This document shows positions 16,892 to 25,362 of a stretch of 49,084 nucleotides of DNA, one piece after another. Under the pieces are notes generated by a model. The model was not told the DNA's origin, made no database searches, and saw only the letters and a list, made by a program, of their open reading frames with translations. A program made the position numbers and the translations under genes. How positions within the stretch are numbered: position 1 is the stretch's first letter; the number at the start of each line of letters is the position of its first letter. The stretch covers positions 1 through 49,084 of the forward strand of contig NZ_JACJRQ010000053.1 in the NCBI RefSeq assembly GCF_014697355.1, written 5' to 3'. Origin of the DNA: Nostoc calcicola FACHB-3891. Lineage in GTDB: Bacteria; Cyanobacteriota; Cyanobacteriia; Cyanobacteriales; Nostocaceae.

Positions 16892-18210
16892 ATTGACACT
16901 CCTGAGCCGTTATGCTGAGGATTCTTGCTTCACAGGGATTCCGACGAATTTACCCTCAGCAAGCATCTTGACCGTGTGCCCCACGGCTGCAAGTCCCCTC
17001 TGGAGAACTACTTGTGCGGCGGCGACATCCCTATGGGTTGTATAGCCGCAATTTGAGCAATTATGAATACGCTCTGACAAATCTTTTTTGCCTGTCACGC
17101 TTTGGCAGTTTGGGCAGATTTGGCTTGTTTTACGGCTATCTACTTTTTGAAAATAGACACTACGCTTAAAACAAATCCGATCCAAAATACTGAAGAATTG
17201 CCCAAATCCCCCATCTAGACAGTGCTTGTCCAACATTCCACGGGATAGTCCGACAAGGTTTAAATCCTCAATAAAAACCATCCCAGTATCGTTACAGATT
17301 TGATGAGATAGCTTTGTGTGCCAATCCTTGCGGCAGTTGGTAACGTATTCATACAGTGAAGCAACTTTCCTTTGTGCTTTACGCCAATTGTTCGAGCCTA
17401 TACGTTTTTTCTTAACGCGCTGTTGCAGCAATTTAAGCTTGCGTTCGGCATCAACAAAAAACTTTGGACGCTTAACTAAAAGACCATTAGAAGTTGCAAC
17501 AAAATTAGTTAAACCTACATCAATTCCTACCGCTTCTCCGTGTGGCAACCTTTCTGGTATGGATACATCCCATTGAATGGTTAGCATCACATACCATCCA
17601 GAAACTTTTCTTGCCACACGCGCTTGCTTGATTATTCCACCATCAGGAATGCTTCGTGATTGACGCACTTTTACAGCACCAATTACAGGCAATTTTACCT
17701 GATTATTGGTTAGGGGATTTTGCCCTAATTGCGGGAAAGAAAAAGACCGCATCCGTCCTGGCTTTTTAAATCTTGGGAACCCATGATTTTGTTCCCACAT
17801 ACTCACAAAAGCCTTTTCAAGTCGCCTCAATGTTTGCTGTAAAGACTGAGCATTAACTCGTTTTAAATATTCATTTTCTTGACGTGCAGCAGTTAAAGAT
17901 TTGCACTGGCTTGCAAATGTTGGGCGCGGTGCCTCAGCAGGAATGATATAGCAGCTATGGAGGCTACAAGCATTTATCTGACAACTACGGGACTTATACC
18001 AGTCCTTGCGTTCAGCTAAAGCATGGTTGTAAACCCGTCTATGAGTTTCTATCCATTCTTCAAACAGTAATATTTGTTTTTGTGTTGGTTTTAGCTTGAA
18101 TTCGTAAGTCAGGTTAAACACGCTTGTTACCTCCTGACTCTATTTTATCAGAATTCTACAAATCGCTTGCTCGATTAGTAGAATAAAGTCGCCCGCTTAA
18201 GGGCGAGGCT
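16892..18210 (-). mobile_element. IS200/IS605-type element carrying only tnpB
   Basis: The element contains an intact tnpB but no tnpA. Probable right end: tnpB terminates and within about 20 bases reads GGCTCAGGAGTGTCAAT (minus strand), a TnpB-element right-end style; this edge is put near 16892. Probable left end: a 6-base stem TCGCCC / GGGCGA at 18189-18206, like the subterminal hairpins of this family. Edges are approximate. With no TnpA it would need one in trans to move. Confidence 0.65.
16910..18121 (-). CDS. tnpB: TnpB RNA-guided nuclease (IS605 OrfB family)
   Basis: TnpB proteins are RuvC-like nucleases guided by an RNA from the element's right end; they are the ancestors of Cas12. 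The 403-residue protein has an N-terminal helix-turn-helix domain (LTYEFKLKPTQKQ) and RuvC-I GIDVGLTNF (Asp201). RuvC-II is FIEDLNL (Glu285), the zinc ribbon is CPNC (336-339) and CSNC (355-358), and RuvC-III is THRDVAAA (Asp365). The catalytic triad and all four zinc Cys are intact, so it is probably active. It starts at a GTG at 18119-18121 behind a strong GGAGGTAAC Shine-Dalgarno eight bases upstream. The guide RNA would cover the 3' end of the gene and about 20 bases beyond. Confidence 0.92.
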   Translation of the reverse strand: MFNLTYEFKLKPTQKQILLFEEWIETHRRVYNHALAERKDWYKSRSCQINACSLHSCYIIPAEAPRPTFASQCKSLTAARQENEYLKRVNAQSLQQTLRRLEKAFVSMWEQNHGFPRFKKPGRMRSFSFPQLGQNPLTNNQVKLPVIGAVKVRQSRSIPDGGIIKQARVARKVSGWYVMLTIQWDVSIPERLPHGEAVGIDVGLTNFVATSNGLLVKRPKFFVDAERKLKLLQQRVKKKRIGSNNWRKAQRKVASLYEYVTNCRKDWHTKLSHQICNDTGMVFIEDLNLVGLSRGMLDKHCLDGGFGQFFSILDRICFKRSVYFQKVDSRKTSQICPNCQSVTGKKDLSERIHNCSNCGYTTHRDVAAAQVVLQRGLAAVGHTVKMLAEGKFVGIPVKQESSA

Positions 18211-18353
18211 CTAACCCCAGGTTTTCGCTAGCGTAGCTCTAGGAGTAAGTATTTTGCAAGAGTGGCGCTGAATCTGATTCAGCCCTCATCTGAATTTATG
18301 GATCGGGTTTTTAATGAGTTACTACTCAAAATTTAACGATTTCTAAAAAGGTG

Positions 18354-18385
18354 TTAACTGTTGAGTGTTAACCGTCAACAGTCAA
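18354..18385 (+). promoter_or_regulatory. Inverted repeat in the pilB upstream region
   Basis: ACTGTTGA (18357-18364) and TCAACAGT (18375-18382) are perfect 8-base arms ten bases apart, extendable to eleven with one mismatch. It could be an operator or RNA stem of the pilB leader, or only a TCAACAGT-type tandem repeat. Confidence 0.35.
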
Positions 18386-18393
18386 CCATCAAC

Positions 18394-18426
18394 ATGAAAC
18401 TCCATTCCCTTGTCCTCTTCTGGTGA
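18394..18426 (+). CDS. Possible ten-codon leader peptide of pilB
   Basis: ATG at 18394 opens MKLHSLVLFW followed by TGA at 18424-18426. The stop codon overlaps the 3' arm of the hairpin at 18412-18430, which also contains the pilB Shine-Dalgarno. No Shine-Dalgarno is visible for the peptide itself, so translation is unproven. The placement is what makes it notable. Confidence 0.3.
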   Translation: MKLHSLVLFW

Positions 18427-18437
18427 GGACTTTTTTT
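18412..18437 (+). promoter_or_regulatory. Terminator-like, SD-masking hairpin just before pilB
   Basis: GTCCTC (18412-18417) pairs with GAGGAC (18425-18430) across a seven-base loop and is followed at once by seven T (18431-18437); the pilB ATG is at 18439. It has the form of an intrinsic terminator with no upstream plus-strand gene to terminate. GAGGAC also serves as the Shine-Dalgarno region, so the hairpin could act as an attenuator or translational switch. Confidence 0.5.
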
Positions 18438-18438
18438 A

Positions 18439-20523
18439 ATGGATGAGAATTCTGTGTCAGATGCTGGGAATACTTTAACCAGAGGTTTCCCCAAATCAAT
18501 TGCTCCCTTTATGACTTACTCGTCACCACAACGGCGCAGTACCGCTCTAACTACTAGAACAGAGTTTTCGCCCTTTGGCAACAAGTTAGTGCAGTCTGGT
18601 TATGTTAATACCGAACAGATGAGACAGGCGCTAATTGAAAGCCGCAAATCTGGCAGACCGCTAACAGAAGTATTAGAGTCAATTACTGGACAACAATTAT
18701 CACCTGAGCTGCTCAGGCAATACAAAAAACAACAGCTATTTGAATTAAAAATACTCTACGGAGTTGAATTCCTCGATCCGGAAGTCAACTCCGTTGGTAA
18801 CACAATGGTGGGAAGCTTGATTGATACCCTGATCCCAGTGGATATCTGCCGTCGCCATCGTTTGGTACCACTATCAAAACACGAAGATCAAACCCCACCC
18901 TCGGTTTTAGTGGCGATGGTTGCTCCGGATAATCTGGAGGCTTCCGATGACCTGAATCGCATCTTGCGCCCCCAAGGCTTGGCATTGCAGCGCATGGTGA
19001 TTACACAGGAAGACTACCAACAGCTAATCAACCAATATTTGGACGATCTGGCTGTGCGGCAAAAGCACCTAGAACGAGAAAACTCTACAGATATTAGTCA
19101 AGATTTAGAAAATCTCGGAAATCTCGACATTGAAGATGCCCCTGAGGAGATGGAGGCCGATCTAGGGGCAGCGATGAAGGGCGCTGAAGATGCCCCAGTT
19201 ATTAACCTTGTCAACAGAATCCTGGCTAAAGCCCTGCATGAAAAAGTTTCCGATATTCACGTTGAACCACAAGAAGAAAACTTACGCATCCGCTTCCGTA
19301 AAGATGGAGTGCTGCGTGAAGCTTTCCCGGTGATGCCGAAAAAAATCATTCCGGCGGTGACAGCCCGGTTTAAAATCATTTCCAATCTAGACATTGCTGA
19401 GAGGCGTTTACCCCAAGATGGACGCATCAGGCGGATGTTTGAGGGACGCAAAGTAGACTTTCGTGTAAATACCTTACCCAGTCGCTACGGGGAAAAGGTG
19501 GTACTGCGGATTTTGGATAATTCTTCCACCCAACTCGGATTAAATAAGTTAATTACCGATCCAGAGACTTTACATATTGTCCAGGATATGGTTAGTCGTC
19601 CCTTTGGTCTGATTTTGGTGACTGGGCCGACTGGTTCCGGTAAAACAACCTCGCTGTATTCGGCACTAGCGGAAAAGAATGACCCCGGAATTAATATCAG
19701 TACTGTGGAAGACCCAATTGAATACAGTCTTCCAGGAATTACGCAAGTACAAGTGATTCGGGAAAAAGGGCTGGATTTTGCTACAGCGTTGCGGGCTTTC
19801 TTGCGGCAAGATCCAGATGTGTTACTGGTGGGTGAAACGCGGGACAAGGAAACGGCAAAAACAGCGATTGAGGCTGCCTTGACTGGTCACTTGGTATTAA
19901 CTACTTTACATACCAATGATGCCCCAGGAGCGATCGCTCGTTTGGGAGAAATGGGCATTGAGCCTTTCATGGTTTCTAGTTCTTTAATTGGCGTTTTGGC
20001 TCAACGTCTGGTGCGGCGGGTATGTTCTGAATGTCGGATTCCCTACACTCCCACAACTGAAGAATTGGCTCGTTATGGTCTATCAGCCTCCTCTGAAGTG
20101 GATATCACCTTCTACAAAGCTAACACTTTGACATTAGAAGCGATCGCAGAAGCCAAAACCAAAAATCAGCTTTGCCCAGCCTGTAATGGCGTTGGCTACA
20201 AAGGGCGTTGTGGTGTTTATGAAGTCATGCGAGTCACAGAAAACCTCCAAACCCTGATCAACGAAGAAGCACCCACAGAACGCATCAAGGAAGTAGCGGT
20301 AGAAGAAGGCATGAAAACCTTGCTGGCTTACAGTCTGGACTTAGTACGCCAAGGTTCCACCACCTTAGAAGAAGTAGAACGGGTGACCTTTACAGATACC
20401 GGTTTGGAAGCAGAGTTAAAAGCCAAACGCAAGACAGGTCTTACCTGCCGGACTTGTGATGCCATATTGAAACCAGAAATGCTGGATTGTCCGTACTGTC
20501 TGACATCTCGTTTTCAAGATTAG
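18439..20523 (+). CDS. pilB: Type IV pilus extension ATPase PilB (GspE/PulE family)
   Basis: PilB is the hexameric cytoplasmic ATPase that polymerises pilin, needed for twitching motility and DNA uptake. From the ATG at 18439 it has 694 residues. An N-terminal MshEN-like domain (FSPFGNKLVQSGYVNTEQMRQAL) is followed by Walker A GPTGSGKTT near 396-404, the Asp box, Walker B RQDPDVLLVGETRD and the His box LTTLHTNDAPGA. The C2C2 zinc site is CSEC / CPACNGVG. An extra C-terminal ribbon has Cys670, Cys673, Cys684 and Cys687. An alternative start is the ATG at 18511 (MTYSSPQRRS). The first gene of pilB-pilT-pilC, next to divergent grpE as in other cyanobacteria. Confidence 0.95.
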   Translation: MDENSVSDAGNTLTRGFPKSIAPFMTYSSPQRRSTALTTRTEFSPFGNKLVQSGYVNTEQMRQALIESRKSGRPLTEVLESITGQQLSPELLRQYKKQQLFELKILYGVEFLDPEVNSVGNTMVGSLIDTLIPVDICRRHRLVPLSKHEDQTPPSVLVAMVAPDNLEASDDLNRILRPQGLALQRMVITQEDYQQLINQYLDDLAVRQKHLERENSTDISQDLENLGNLDIEDAPEEMEADLGAAMKGAEDAPVINLVNRILAKALHEKVSDIHVEPQEENLRIRFRKDGVLREAFPVMPKKIIPAVTARFKIISNLDIAERRLPQDGRIRRMFEGRKVDFRVNTLPSRYGEKVVLRILDNSSTQLGLNKLITDPETLHIVQDMVSRPFGLILVTGPTGSGKTTSLYSALAEKNDPGINISTVEDPIEYSLPGITQVQVIREKGLDFATALRAFLRQDPDVLLVGETRDKETAKTAIEAALTGHLVLTTLHTNDAPGAIARLGEMGIEPFMVSSSLIGVLAQRLVRRVCSECRIPYTPTTEELARYGLSASSEVDITFYKANTLTLEAIAEAKTKNQLCPACNGVGYKGRCGVYEVMRVTENLQTLINEEAPTERIKEVAVEEGMKTLLAYSLDLVRQGSTTLEEVERVTFTDTGLEAELKAKRKTGLTCRTCDAILKPEMLDCPYCLTSRFQD

Positions 20524-20633
20524 TCATTGGTCATTGGTCATCAGTCATTGGTCATTGGTAGATGGTTAGTAACTTTAAACAACTGACAAAGGACAACTGA
20601 CAAATAACAACTGACAAATGACAAATAACAAAC
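20524..20633. repeat. Tandem repeats between pilB and pilT
   Basis: TCATTGG units (20525-20560) and ACAACTG / ATGACAAATAACA units (20580-20633) fill the 130-base gap within the pil operon. Confidence 0.7.
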
Positions 20634-20653
20634 ATTAATAAGGAAGCAAAACT

Positions 20654-21784
20654 ATGGAGATGATGATTGAAGACTTGATGGAGCAGATGATTGAAATGGG
20701 AGGTTCGGATATGCATTTATCCGCAGGTTTGCCGCCCTATTTCCGCATCAGTGGCAAACTGACTCCTATCGGTGAGCATATCTTGACGGCAGATCAGTGT
20801 CAAAGGCTGATTTTTAGTATGCTCAACAATACCCAGCGTAAAACCTTAGAGCAGACCTGGGAATTAGATTGTTCTTACGGTGTTAAAGGTTTGGCTCGTT
20901 TCCGGGTGAATGTCTATAAAGATCGTGGTGCTTATGCTGCTTGCTTACGGGCATTAAGTTCTAAAATTCCTAACTTTGAAAAATTAGGTCTGCCAGATAT
21001 AGTGCGGGAAATGTGCGATAAGCCCAGAGGACTAATTCTGGTAACAGGCCCCACAGGTTCGGGGAAAACAACAACCCTAGCGGCAATGATTGACTTGATT
21101 AACCGCACCAAAGCAGAGCATATTTTAACGGTGGAAGATCCAATTGAATTTGTTTATGAACCAATTAAAAGCTTGGTTCACCAGCGGCAACTAGGAGAAG
21201 ACACCAAGAGTTTTGCTAATGCTTTGAAAGCAGCTTTGCGGGAAGATCCAGATATTATTCTGGTGGGGGAAATGCGCGATTTGGAAACGATTTCTTTGGC
21301 GATTTCTGCTGCGGAAACAGGACACTTAGTATTTGGTACGTTACACACCAGTTCTGCCGCCCAAACTGTTGACCGGATTATCGACGTTTTCCCCCATGAA
21401 AGACAAACTCAGGTGCGGGTGCAATTATCAAACTCACTCGTAGCAGTATTTAGCCAAACATTAGTATCTAAGAAAAACCCTAAACCCGGTGAATATGGTC
21501 GGGTGATGGCTCAAGAAATTCTGATTGTTACTCCCGCTATTTCTAACTTAATTCGAGAAGGCAAAACCTCGCAAATTTATTCAGCTATTCAAACTGGTGG
21601 CAAATTGGGAATGCAAACTCTGGAGAAAGTTTTAGCCGATTTTTACAAAGCAGGAACAATCTCCTTTGAAGCAGCAATGTCTAAGACTTCCAAGCCAGAT
21701 GAAATCCAACGTCTCATCGGTACTTCCACACCACCCCAGGCAGCAGCAGGGGCAAAATCAGGTGTGGCTGCTAAAGCGCATTAA
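20654..21784 (+). CDS. pilT: Type IV pilus retraction ATPase PilT
   Basis: PilT is the hexameric motor that depolymerises pili, giving retraction force. The 376-residue protein begins MEMMIEDLMEQMIEMGGSDMHLSAG, the PilT N-terminal PAS-like domain. It then has Walker A GPTGSGKTTT, Walker B LREDPDIILVGEMRD, the His box FGTLHTSSAAQTVDRIID and the AIRNLIRE-like segment AISNLIREGKTSQI. Its Ala/Gly-rich C-terminal end is usual for cyanobacterial PilT. An AAGGAAG Shine-Dalgarno lies before the ATG. It follows pilB in the same orientation. Confidence 0.96.
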   Translation: MEMMIEDLMEQMIEMGGSDMHLSAGLPPYFRISGKLTPIGEHILTADQCQRLIFSMLNNTQRKTLEQTWELDCSYGVKGLARFRVNVYKDRGAYAACLRALSSKIPNFEKLGLPDIVREMCDKPRGLILVTGPTGSGKTTTLAAMIDLINRTKAEHILTVEDPIEFVYEPIKSLVHQRQLGEDTKSFANALKAALREDPDIILVGEMRDLETISLAISAAETGHLVFGTLHTSSAAQTVDRIIDVFPHERQTQVRVQLSNSLVAVFSQTLVSKKNPKPGEYGRVMAQEILIVTPAISNLIREGKTSQIYSAIQTGGKLGMQTLEKVLADFYKAGTISFEAAMSKTSKPDEIQRLIGTSTPPQAAAGAKSGVAAKAH

Positions 21785-21786
21785 TA

Positions 21787-21946
21787 GGAGGGATTGGGGA
21801 GATGAGGGGGATGAGGGAGATGAGGAAGAGGGGCAGTTCTTGCTGGGTGCAGGGGAAAAGCCCCTCCCCTCTGCTCCCTGCTCCCTGCTCCCTTGCCTCT
21901 TCCCCATGCCCCATGCCCAATGCCCAATGATTATTTTGAATTGATT
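21787..21946. repeat. Inverted low-complexity repeats between pilT and pilC
   Basis: Plus-strand GGGGAGATGAGGGGGATGAG units (21797-21832) face CTCCCTGCTC and CCCATGCCCAATG units (21865-21930). The opposed purine and pyrimidine arms could fold into a hairpin in the transcript, between two genes of one operon. Confidence 0.65.
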
Positions 21947-21947
21947 T

Positions 21948-23171
21948 ATGCCAAACTTCGTTGCCCGTGTTCGGGATTCGCAAGGAAAATCTCGAACAGA
22001 AAAAATTGTTGCCGAATCCTTGGTACAAGCTCGTACTAATCTCAGAGAACAAGGTTTTGTAATCCAAGAACTCAAGCAATCTAAGGGATTTCAGCCAGAT
22101 GTTGCCTTGAAAAATTTTCAGAATTCCTTAGTTAAGGTGTCTGTTAAAGACAAAGCCGTTTTTTCCCGTCAATTTGCCGTTTTGATGAATGCGGGAGTTG
22201 CGATCGTTAGAAGTTTGGGAGTACTTTCTGAACAGTGCAGTAATACTAAACTGAAACAAGCTCTCGTGGAAATTAGCAACGATGTGCAAAGCGGAATGAA
22301 TCTTTCAGAGGCAATGCGGAAGCATCCTGACTGCTTTGATGGATTGTATGTGAGTATGATTCAAGCTGGCGAAGTTGGTGGTGTTTTAGATGAAGTATTG
22401 AATCGTTTAGCCAAGTTGTTAGAAGATGTTGCCCGCTTACAAAACCAAATTAAATCAGCATTATCTTATCCAACGGTGGTGGGTTTTATAGCAGTTGCTA
22501 TCTTCCTCGGCATGACCATTTTTCTGATTCCCGTTTTTGCGAAGATTTTTACAGAGATTGGAACTGAATTACCACCTCTAACGCAATTCTTGATGGATGC
22601 TAGTCTATTTTTGAGAAGTCCGAAGGTTTTCGTGCTTATCGCCGCTCTTGTAGGACTGAAAATTGGCTTTACACAATACGGTAAAACTCCTGTTGGTCGC
22701 ATCACAATCGATCGTTTTTCCCTGAAGATGCCGTTGTTTGGTGACTTGATTCAAAAATCTTCAGTTGCTCGTTTTAGCAGAACTTTTGGTTCTTTGACTC
22801 GTTCCGGTGTACCAATTTTAACTTGCTTAGAAATTGTCAGAGATACCTCAGGAAACCAAGTAATTGCAAATGCCATAGATGCAGCCCGCGCAGAGATTCA
22901 ACAAGGAGGCATGATTAGCATTGCTTTACAAAAAGATAAAGTTTTTCCGGCTATGGCAATTCAGATGATTAGTATCGGTGAGGAAACTGGAGAATTAGAT
23001 GGGATGTTGATGAAAGTTGCTGATTTCTATGAAGATGAAGTTGAGCAAGCAGTAAAAGCACTCACTAGCGTTTTGGAACCAATTATGATTTTGGTACTAG
23101 GAGGAATGGTTGGTACAATTTTGCTGGCAATGTATTTACCGATGTTCAAGGTGTTTGAAAAACTGGGATAG
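21948..23171 (+). CDS. pilC: Type IV pilus inner-membrane platform protein PilC
   Basis: PilC (GspF family) is the membrane platform that links the PilB/PilT motors to the growing pilus. The 407-residue protein has an N-terminal extension, two GspF domains each beginning with an FSRQFAVLMNAGV or FSRTFGSLTRSGV helix, and three membrane helices. These include VVGFIAVAIFLGMTIFLIPVF and IMILVLGGMVGTILLAMYLPMF, and MISIGEETGELDGML is the family signature. Length is normal. It is the third gene of pilB-pilT-pilC. Confidence 0.96.
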   Translation: MPNFVARVRDSQGKSRTEKIVAESLVQARTNLREQGFVIQELKQSKGFQPDVALKNFQNSLVKVSVKDKAVFSRQFAVLMNAGVAIVRSLGVLSEQCSNTKLKQALVEISNDVQSGMNLSEAMRKHPDCFDGLYVSMIQAGEVGGVLDEVLNRLAKLLEDVARLQNQIKSALSYPTVVGFIAVAIFLGMTIFLIPVFAKIFTEIGTELPPLTQFLMDASLFLRSPKVFVLIAALVGLKIGFTQYGKTPVGRITIDRFSLKMPLFGDLIQKSSVARFSRTFGSLTRSGVPILTCLEIVRDTSGNQVIANAIDAARAEIQQGGMISIALQKDKVFPAMAIQMISIGEETGELDGMLMKVADFYEDEVEQAVKALTSVLEPIMILVLGGMVGTILLAMYLPMFKVFEKLG

Positions 23172-23340
23172 AGGATTAAGAGTTAGGAGTTAAAAGTTAG
23201 GAATTAAAAGTTAGGAGTTAGGAGTTAAAATTCTTGATTTTTGATTTTTGATTTTTAAATAATTAATTTTTTCTTAACTCTTGGATTCTAACTAGAAACT
23301 AACTAATTTTTTCTTAACTCCTCACTCCTCACTCCTAACT
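23172..23340. repeat. GTTAGGA / TAACTCC repeats after pilC
   Basis: Multiple GGAGTTA-type units (23180-23228) and inverted CTAACTC-type units (23310-23340) enclose AT-rich TTTTTGAT repeats. The arms are complementary and could terminate the pil transcript, though no canonical terminator is present. Confidence 0.65.
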
Positions 23341-23348
23341 AATTTACT

Positions 23349-23909
23349 ATGACTGTACAAAAATCTCAGTACGAAGCGAGCTTGGCAGAGTACAGTAATC
23401 ATCAGGCTGCGATCGCTTTACTAAAGCAACACCGTCCATATTTGGAGATGCTTCCCAGTCTCCGCCGTCCAGATGAGAGTGTAATCGCCATCCCTTTACC
23501 GATTGTTCGTCTTCGCAAAACTGCCATAACAGAGCCACAAGCAATTTGTTTACCCTGTGATGTGGCACTTTTGATGTGCGATCCAGAGTGGAAAATCAAA
23601 ACGGGAGTAGAGATTTTAATCTTTATCCATCGTCCCCATGAAGATTTTTCTGATTTGTTAGGACGTTGGCGACAATCGCAAGTTTTATTAGACAATGATT
23701 ATGAATGGTTGATGCCTTTTCGTCACAGCCATATTTTGAGTGAGGGAGCTAATAGCATATATCCTTTATTCGTAGTTTTTAGTGAGACATCAGAACGTAT
23801 TCAAAGAGGTTTGGTAGGAGCAGAACTTCCATTTATTATCGAAACATCAAATTTATTAATTGAAGAGAATTATGCAGACACTTTTTCTCCAGAAATTCCA
23901 CCAGCGTAG
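23349..23909 (+). CDS. Conserved-looking hypothetical protein
   Basis: A 186-residue soluble protein starting at an ATG at 23349. I do not recognise a family. It shows a helical N-terminus (QYEASLAEYSNHQAAIALLKQH), then mixed alpha/beta sequence with CLPCDVALLMCDPEWK, which has three closely spaced Cys. No signal peptide or membrane span is visible. It lies 177 bases downstream of pilC on the same strand but behind a repeat block, so operon membership is uncertain. Composition resembles its neighbours, consistent with a resident gene. Confidence 0.7.
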   Translation: MTVQKSQYEASLAEYSNHQAAIALLKQHRPYLEMLPSLRRPDESVIAIPLPIVRLRKTAITEPQAICLPCDVALLMCDPEWKIKTGVEILIFIHRPHEDFSDLLGRWRQSQVLLDNDYEWLMPFRHSHILSEGANSIYPLFVVFSETSERIQRGLVGAELPFIIETSNLLIEENYADTFSPEIPPA

Positions 23910-24061
23910 AAAAAGTTAGGAGTTTAAAGTTAGAAGTTAGGAATAAAGTTAGAAGTTAGGAGTTAGGAGTTAGGAGTTTTAAATTACAAATTTTGAGTAA
24001 AGCTACAAATGTTTCAGTTTCCAGATGAGCTTTCTAACTCCTAACTCCTAACTCCTAATTA
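23908..24061. repeat. GGAGTTA / TAACTCC inverted repeats between convergent genes
   Basis: AGAAGTTAGGAGT units (23925-23980) and CTAACTC units (24033-24060) form complementary arms between two convergent genes and may work as a crude bidirectional terminator. Confidence 0.65.
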
Positions 24062-25066
24062 TTACCTAACAAATTGCGGCATAATTTCCGCAGCGGTAAA
24101 TATGCCATGAATGCTACGTTGGTGCAATTGTTTGGCGGCTTTAAGATAGCCGAAAGCAGGGCCGCAGACATTCGCCGCCATGCTGGTTTCATCTCCCAAA
24201 GTAAAGGTATGGGTGGAAATTTTACCTTCAAAGGTGCGTCCTGTGACTTTAACGTTGGTGCTGAGGGGTTTTTTCGGATTGCGAGTATCGACTACACCAC
24301 CAACAGTAACGCGATCGCGCCCCACTATTCCCGCTACTTCTAACATCACATCATCAGCGTGTTCCATGTTCTCTAAAGTCAGCACGCCATTAGTTTTATC
24401 TAGTAGGGCTTCTACTTCTGCGTCAGTCATCGCCCTAGCAGTTTCCACTGTGTAACCAGGCATATGCCCGATATCTTCCCGAACCGTGGCGCGGTAAGCT
24501 TCCCAGTTAGCAATTCCGACACCAAAGGTAATTTCTACCTTGTGAATTTCGGCATAGCTTTGGGCGGCTAAAGCGGCTGCGGCGGTTAACAGTCCAGGTG
24601 TGGCACCGCATCCTGTCATGTAGGTAATTCCGGCGGCTTGCAGTTCTTCTTTCATCGCCAGTAATTGTTCTACAGCACTGGTGCGCTTGATTGCATCCAC
24701 TAGGACACCCCGCCAACCAGATTCAATAAACTGCTTGGCAACAGAGGGAATAAAATCATTGGGTAAGTTGGGTAAAGCTAGAAAATACCCATCTACAGGT
24801 TGACTGGTAGCGATTAAATCTTGAATACTGTTATTGCTTAATGTCCCAACTGGCTCTAGATAACCTACTGAGCCTTGGGACTGATAGGTGGCGATGCATT
24901 CTTGAGTATTTAAACCTTCAGCGGCGTAAGCGTAGCCTTTTTGATCTGCGGCTGCGACTAAAATCATTTCGCGTTTACCAGCAAGTAGCTTGGCGGCGGC
25001 TTGTCCTAGTCCGCCAAACCCCAGTACTCCCACGCGGATTGTTTTGTTCGCTTGTTCTGTATTCAT
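24062..25066 (-). CDS. Saccharopine-dehydrogenase-like NAD(P)-binding oxidoreductase
   Basis: A 334-residue protein with an N-terminal Rossmann fold, motif VGVLGFGGLGQAAAKLL at about residues 12-28. A C-terminal domain resembles cyanobacterial proteins annotated as saccharopine-dehydrogenase-like. Other visible conserved pieces are MTGCGATPGLLTAAAALAAQ and GDETSMAANVCGPAFGYLKAA. The true substrate is not known; the domain layout also resembles homoserine or dihydrodipicolinate-type reductases. The ATG at 25064-25066 is preferred to an in-frame TTG two codons upstream. It is convergent with the preceding hypothetical gene. Confidence 0.8.
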   Translation of the reverse strand: MNTEQANKTIRVGVLGFGGLGQAAAKLLAGKREMILVAAADQKGYAYAAEGLNTQECIATYQSQGSVGYLEPVGTLSNNSIQDLIATSQPVDGYFLALPNLPNDFIPSVAKQFIESGWRGVLVDAIKRTSAVEQLLAMKEELQAAGITYMTGCGATPGLLTAAAALAAQSYAEIHKVEITFGVGIANWEAYRATVREDIGHMPGYTVETARAMTDAEVEALLDKTNGVLTLENMEHADDVMLEVAGIVGRDRVTVGGVVDTRNPKKPLSTNVKVTGRTFEGKISTHTFTLGDETSMAANVCGPAFGYLKAAKQLHQRSIHGIFTAAEIMPQFVR

Positions 25067-25362
25067 AGTCAATTTTTTAAGTTGAGTGAATAGCTTTCAG
25101 CATTCACTATCTCAGCTTATGGCTGATGGCTAAAAGCTATAGAAGCTAATTATGCTTCATTATCCTTGGTTCTTCGGCTGACCGATATTTTTTTACCAAA
25201 AATTCTTGGTTGATCATTTGGGCTTCGTCAAGAGGTATCAGTGTTAATACGGTAGCACAATTAGTAATAATGATGCTTAAGTATAATTGCATCACGTATC
25301 TAATGTAATTTGTATTTTTCTAAATCAGAATAAATTTAATCTACAAAAAAATTTTGAATACA
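25067..25362. other. Gap upstream of the 25363 gene
   Basis: No gene or clear signal is visible. The sequence becomes markedly AT-rich from about 25240 onward, matching the composition of the genes to its right. Confidence 0.4.

Noticed and set aside
23310..23340. Yfr1-like motif ACTCCTCAC
   Set aside because: It occurs only within a CTAACTCCTCACTCC repeat run and lacks flanking stems.
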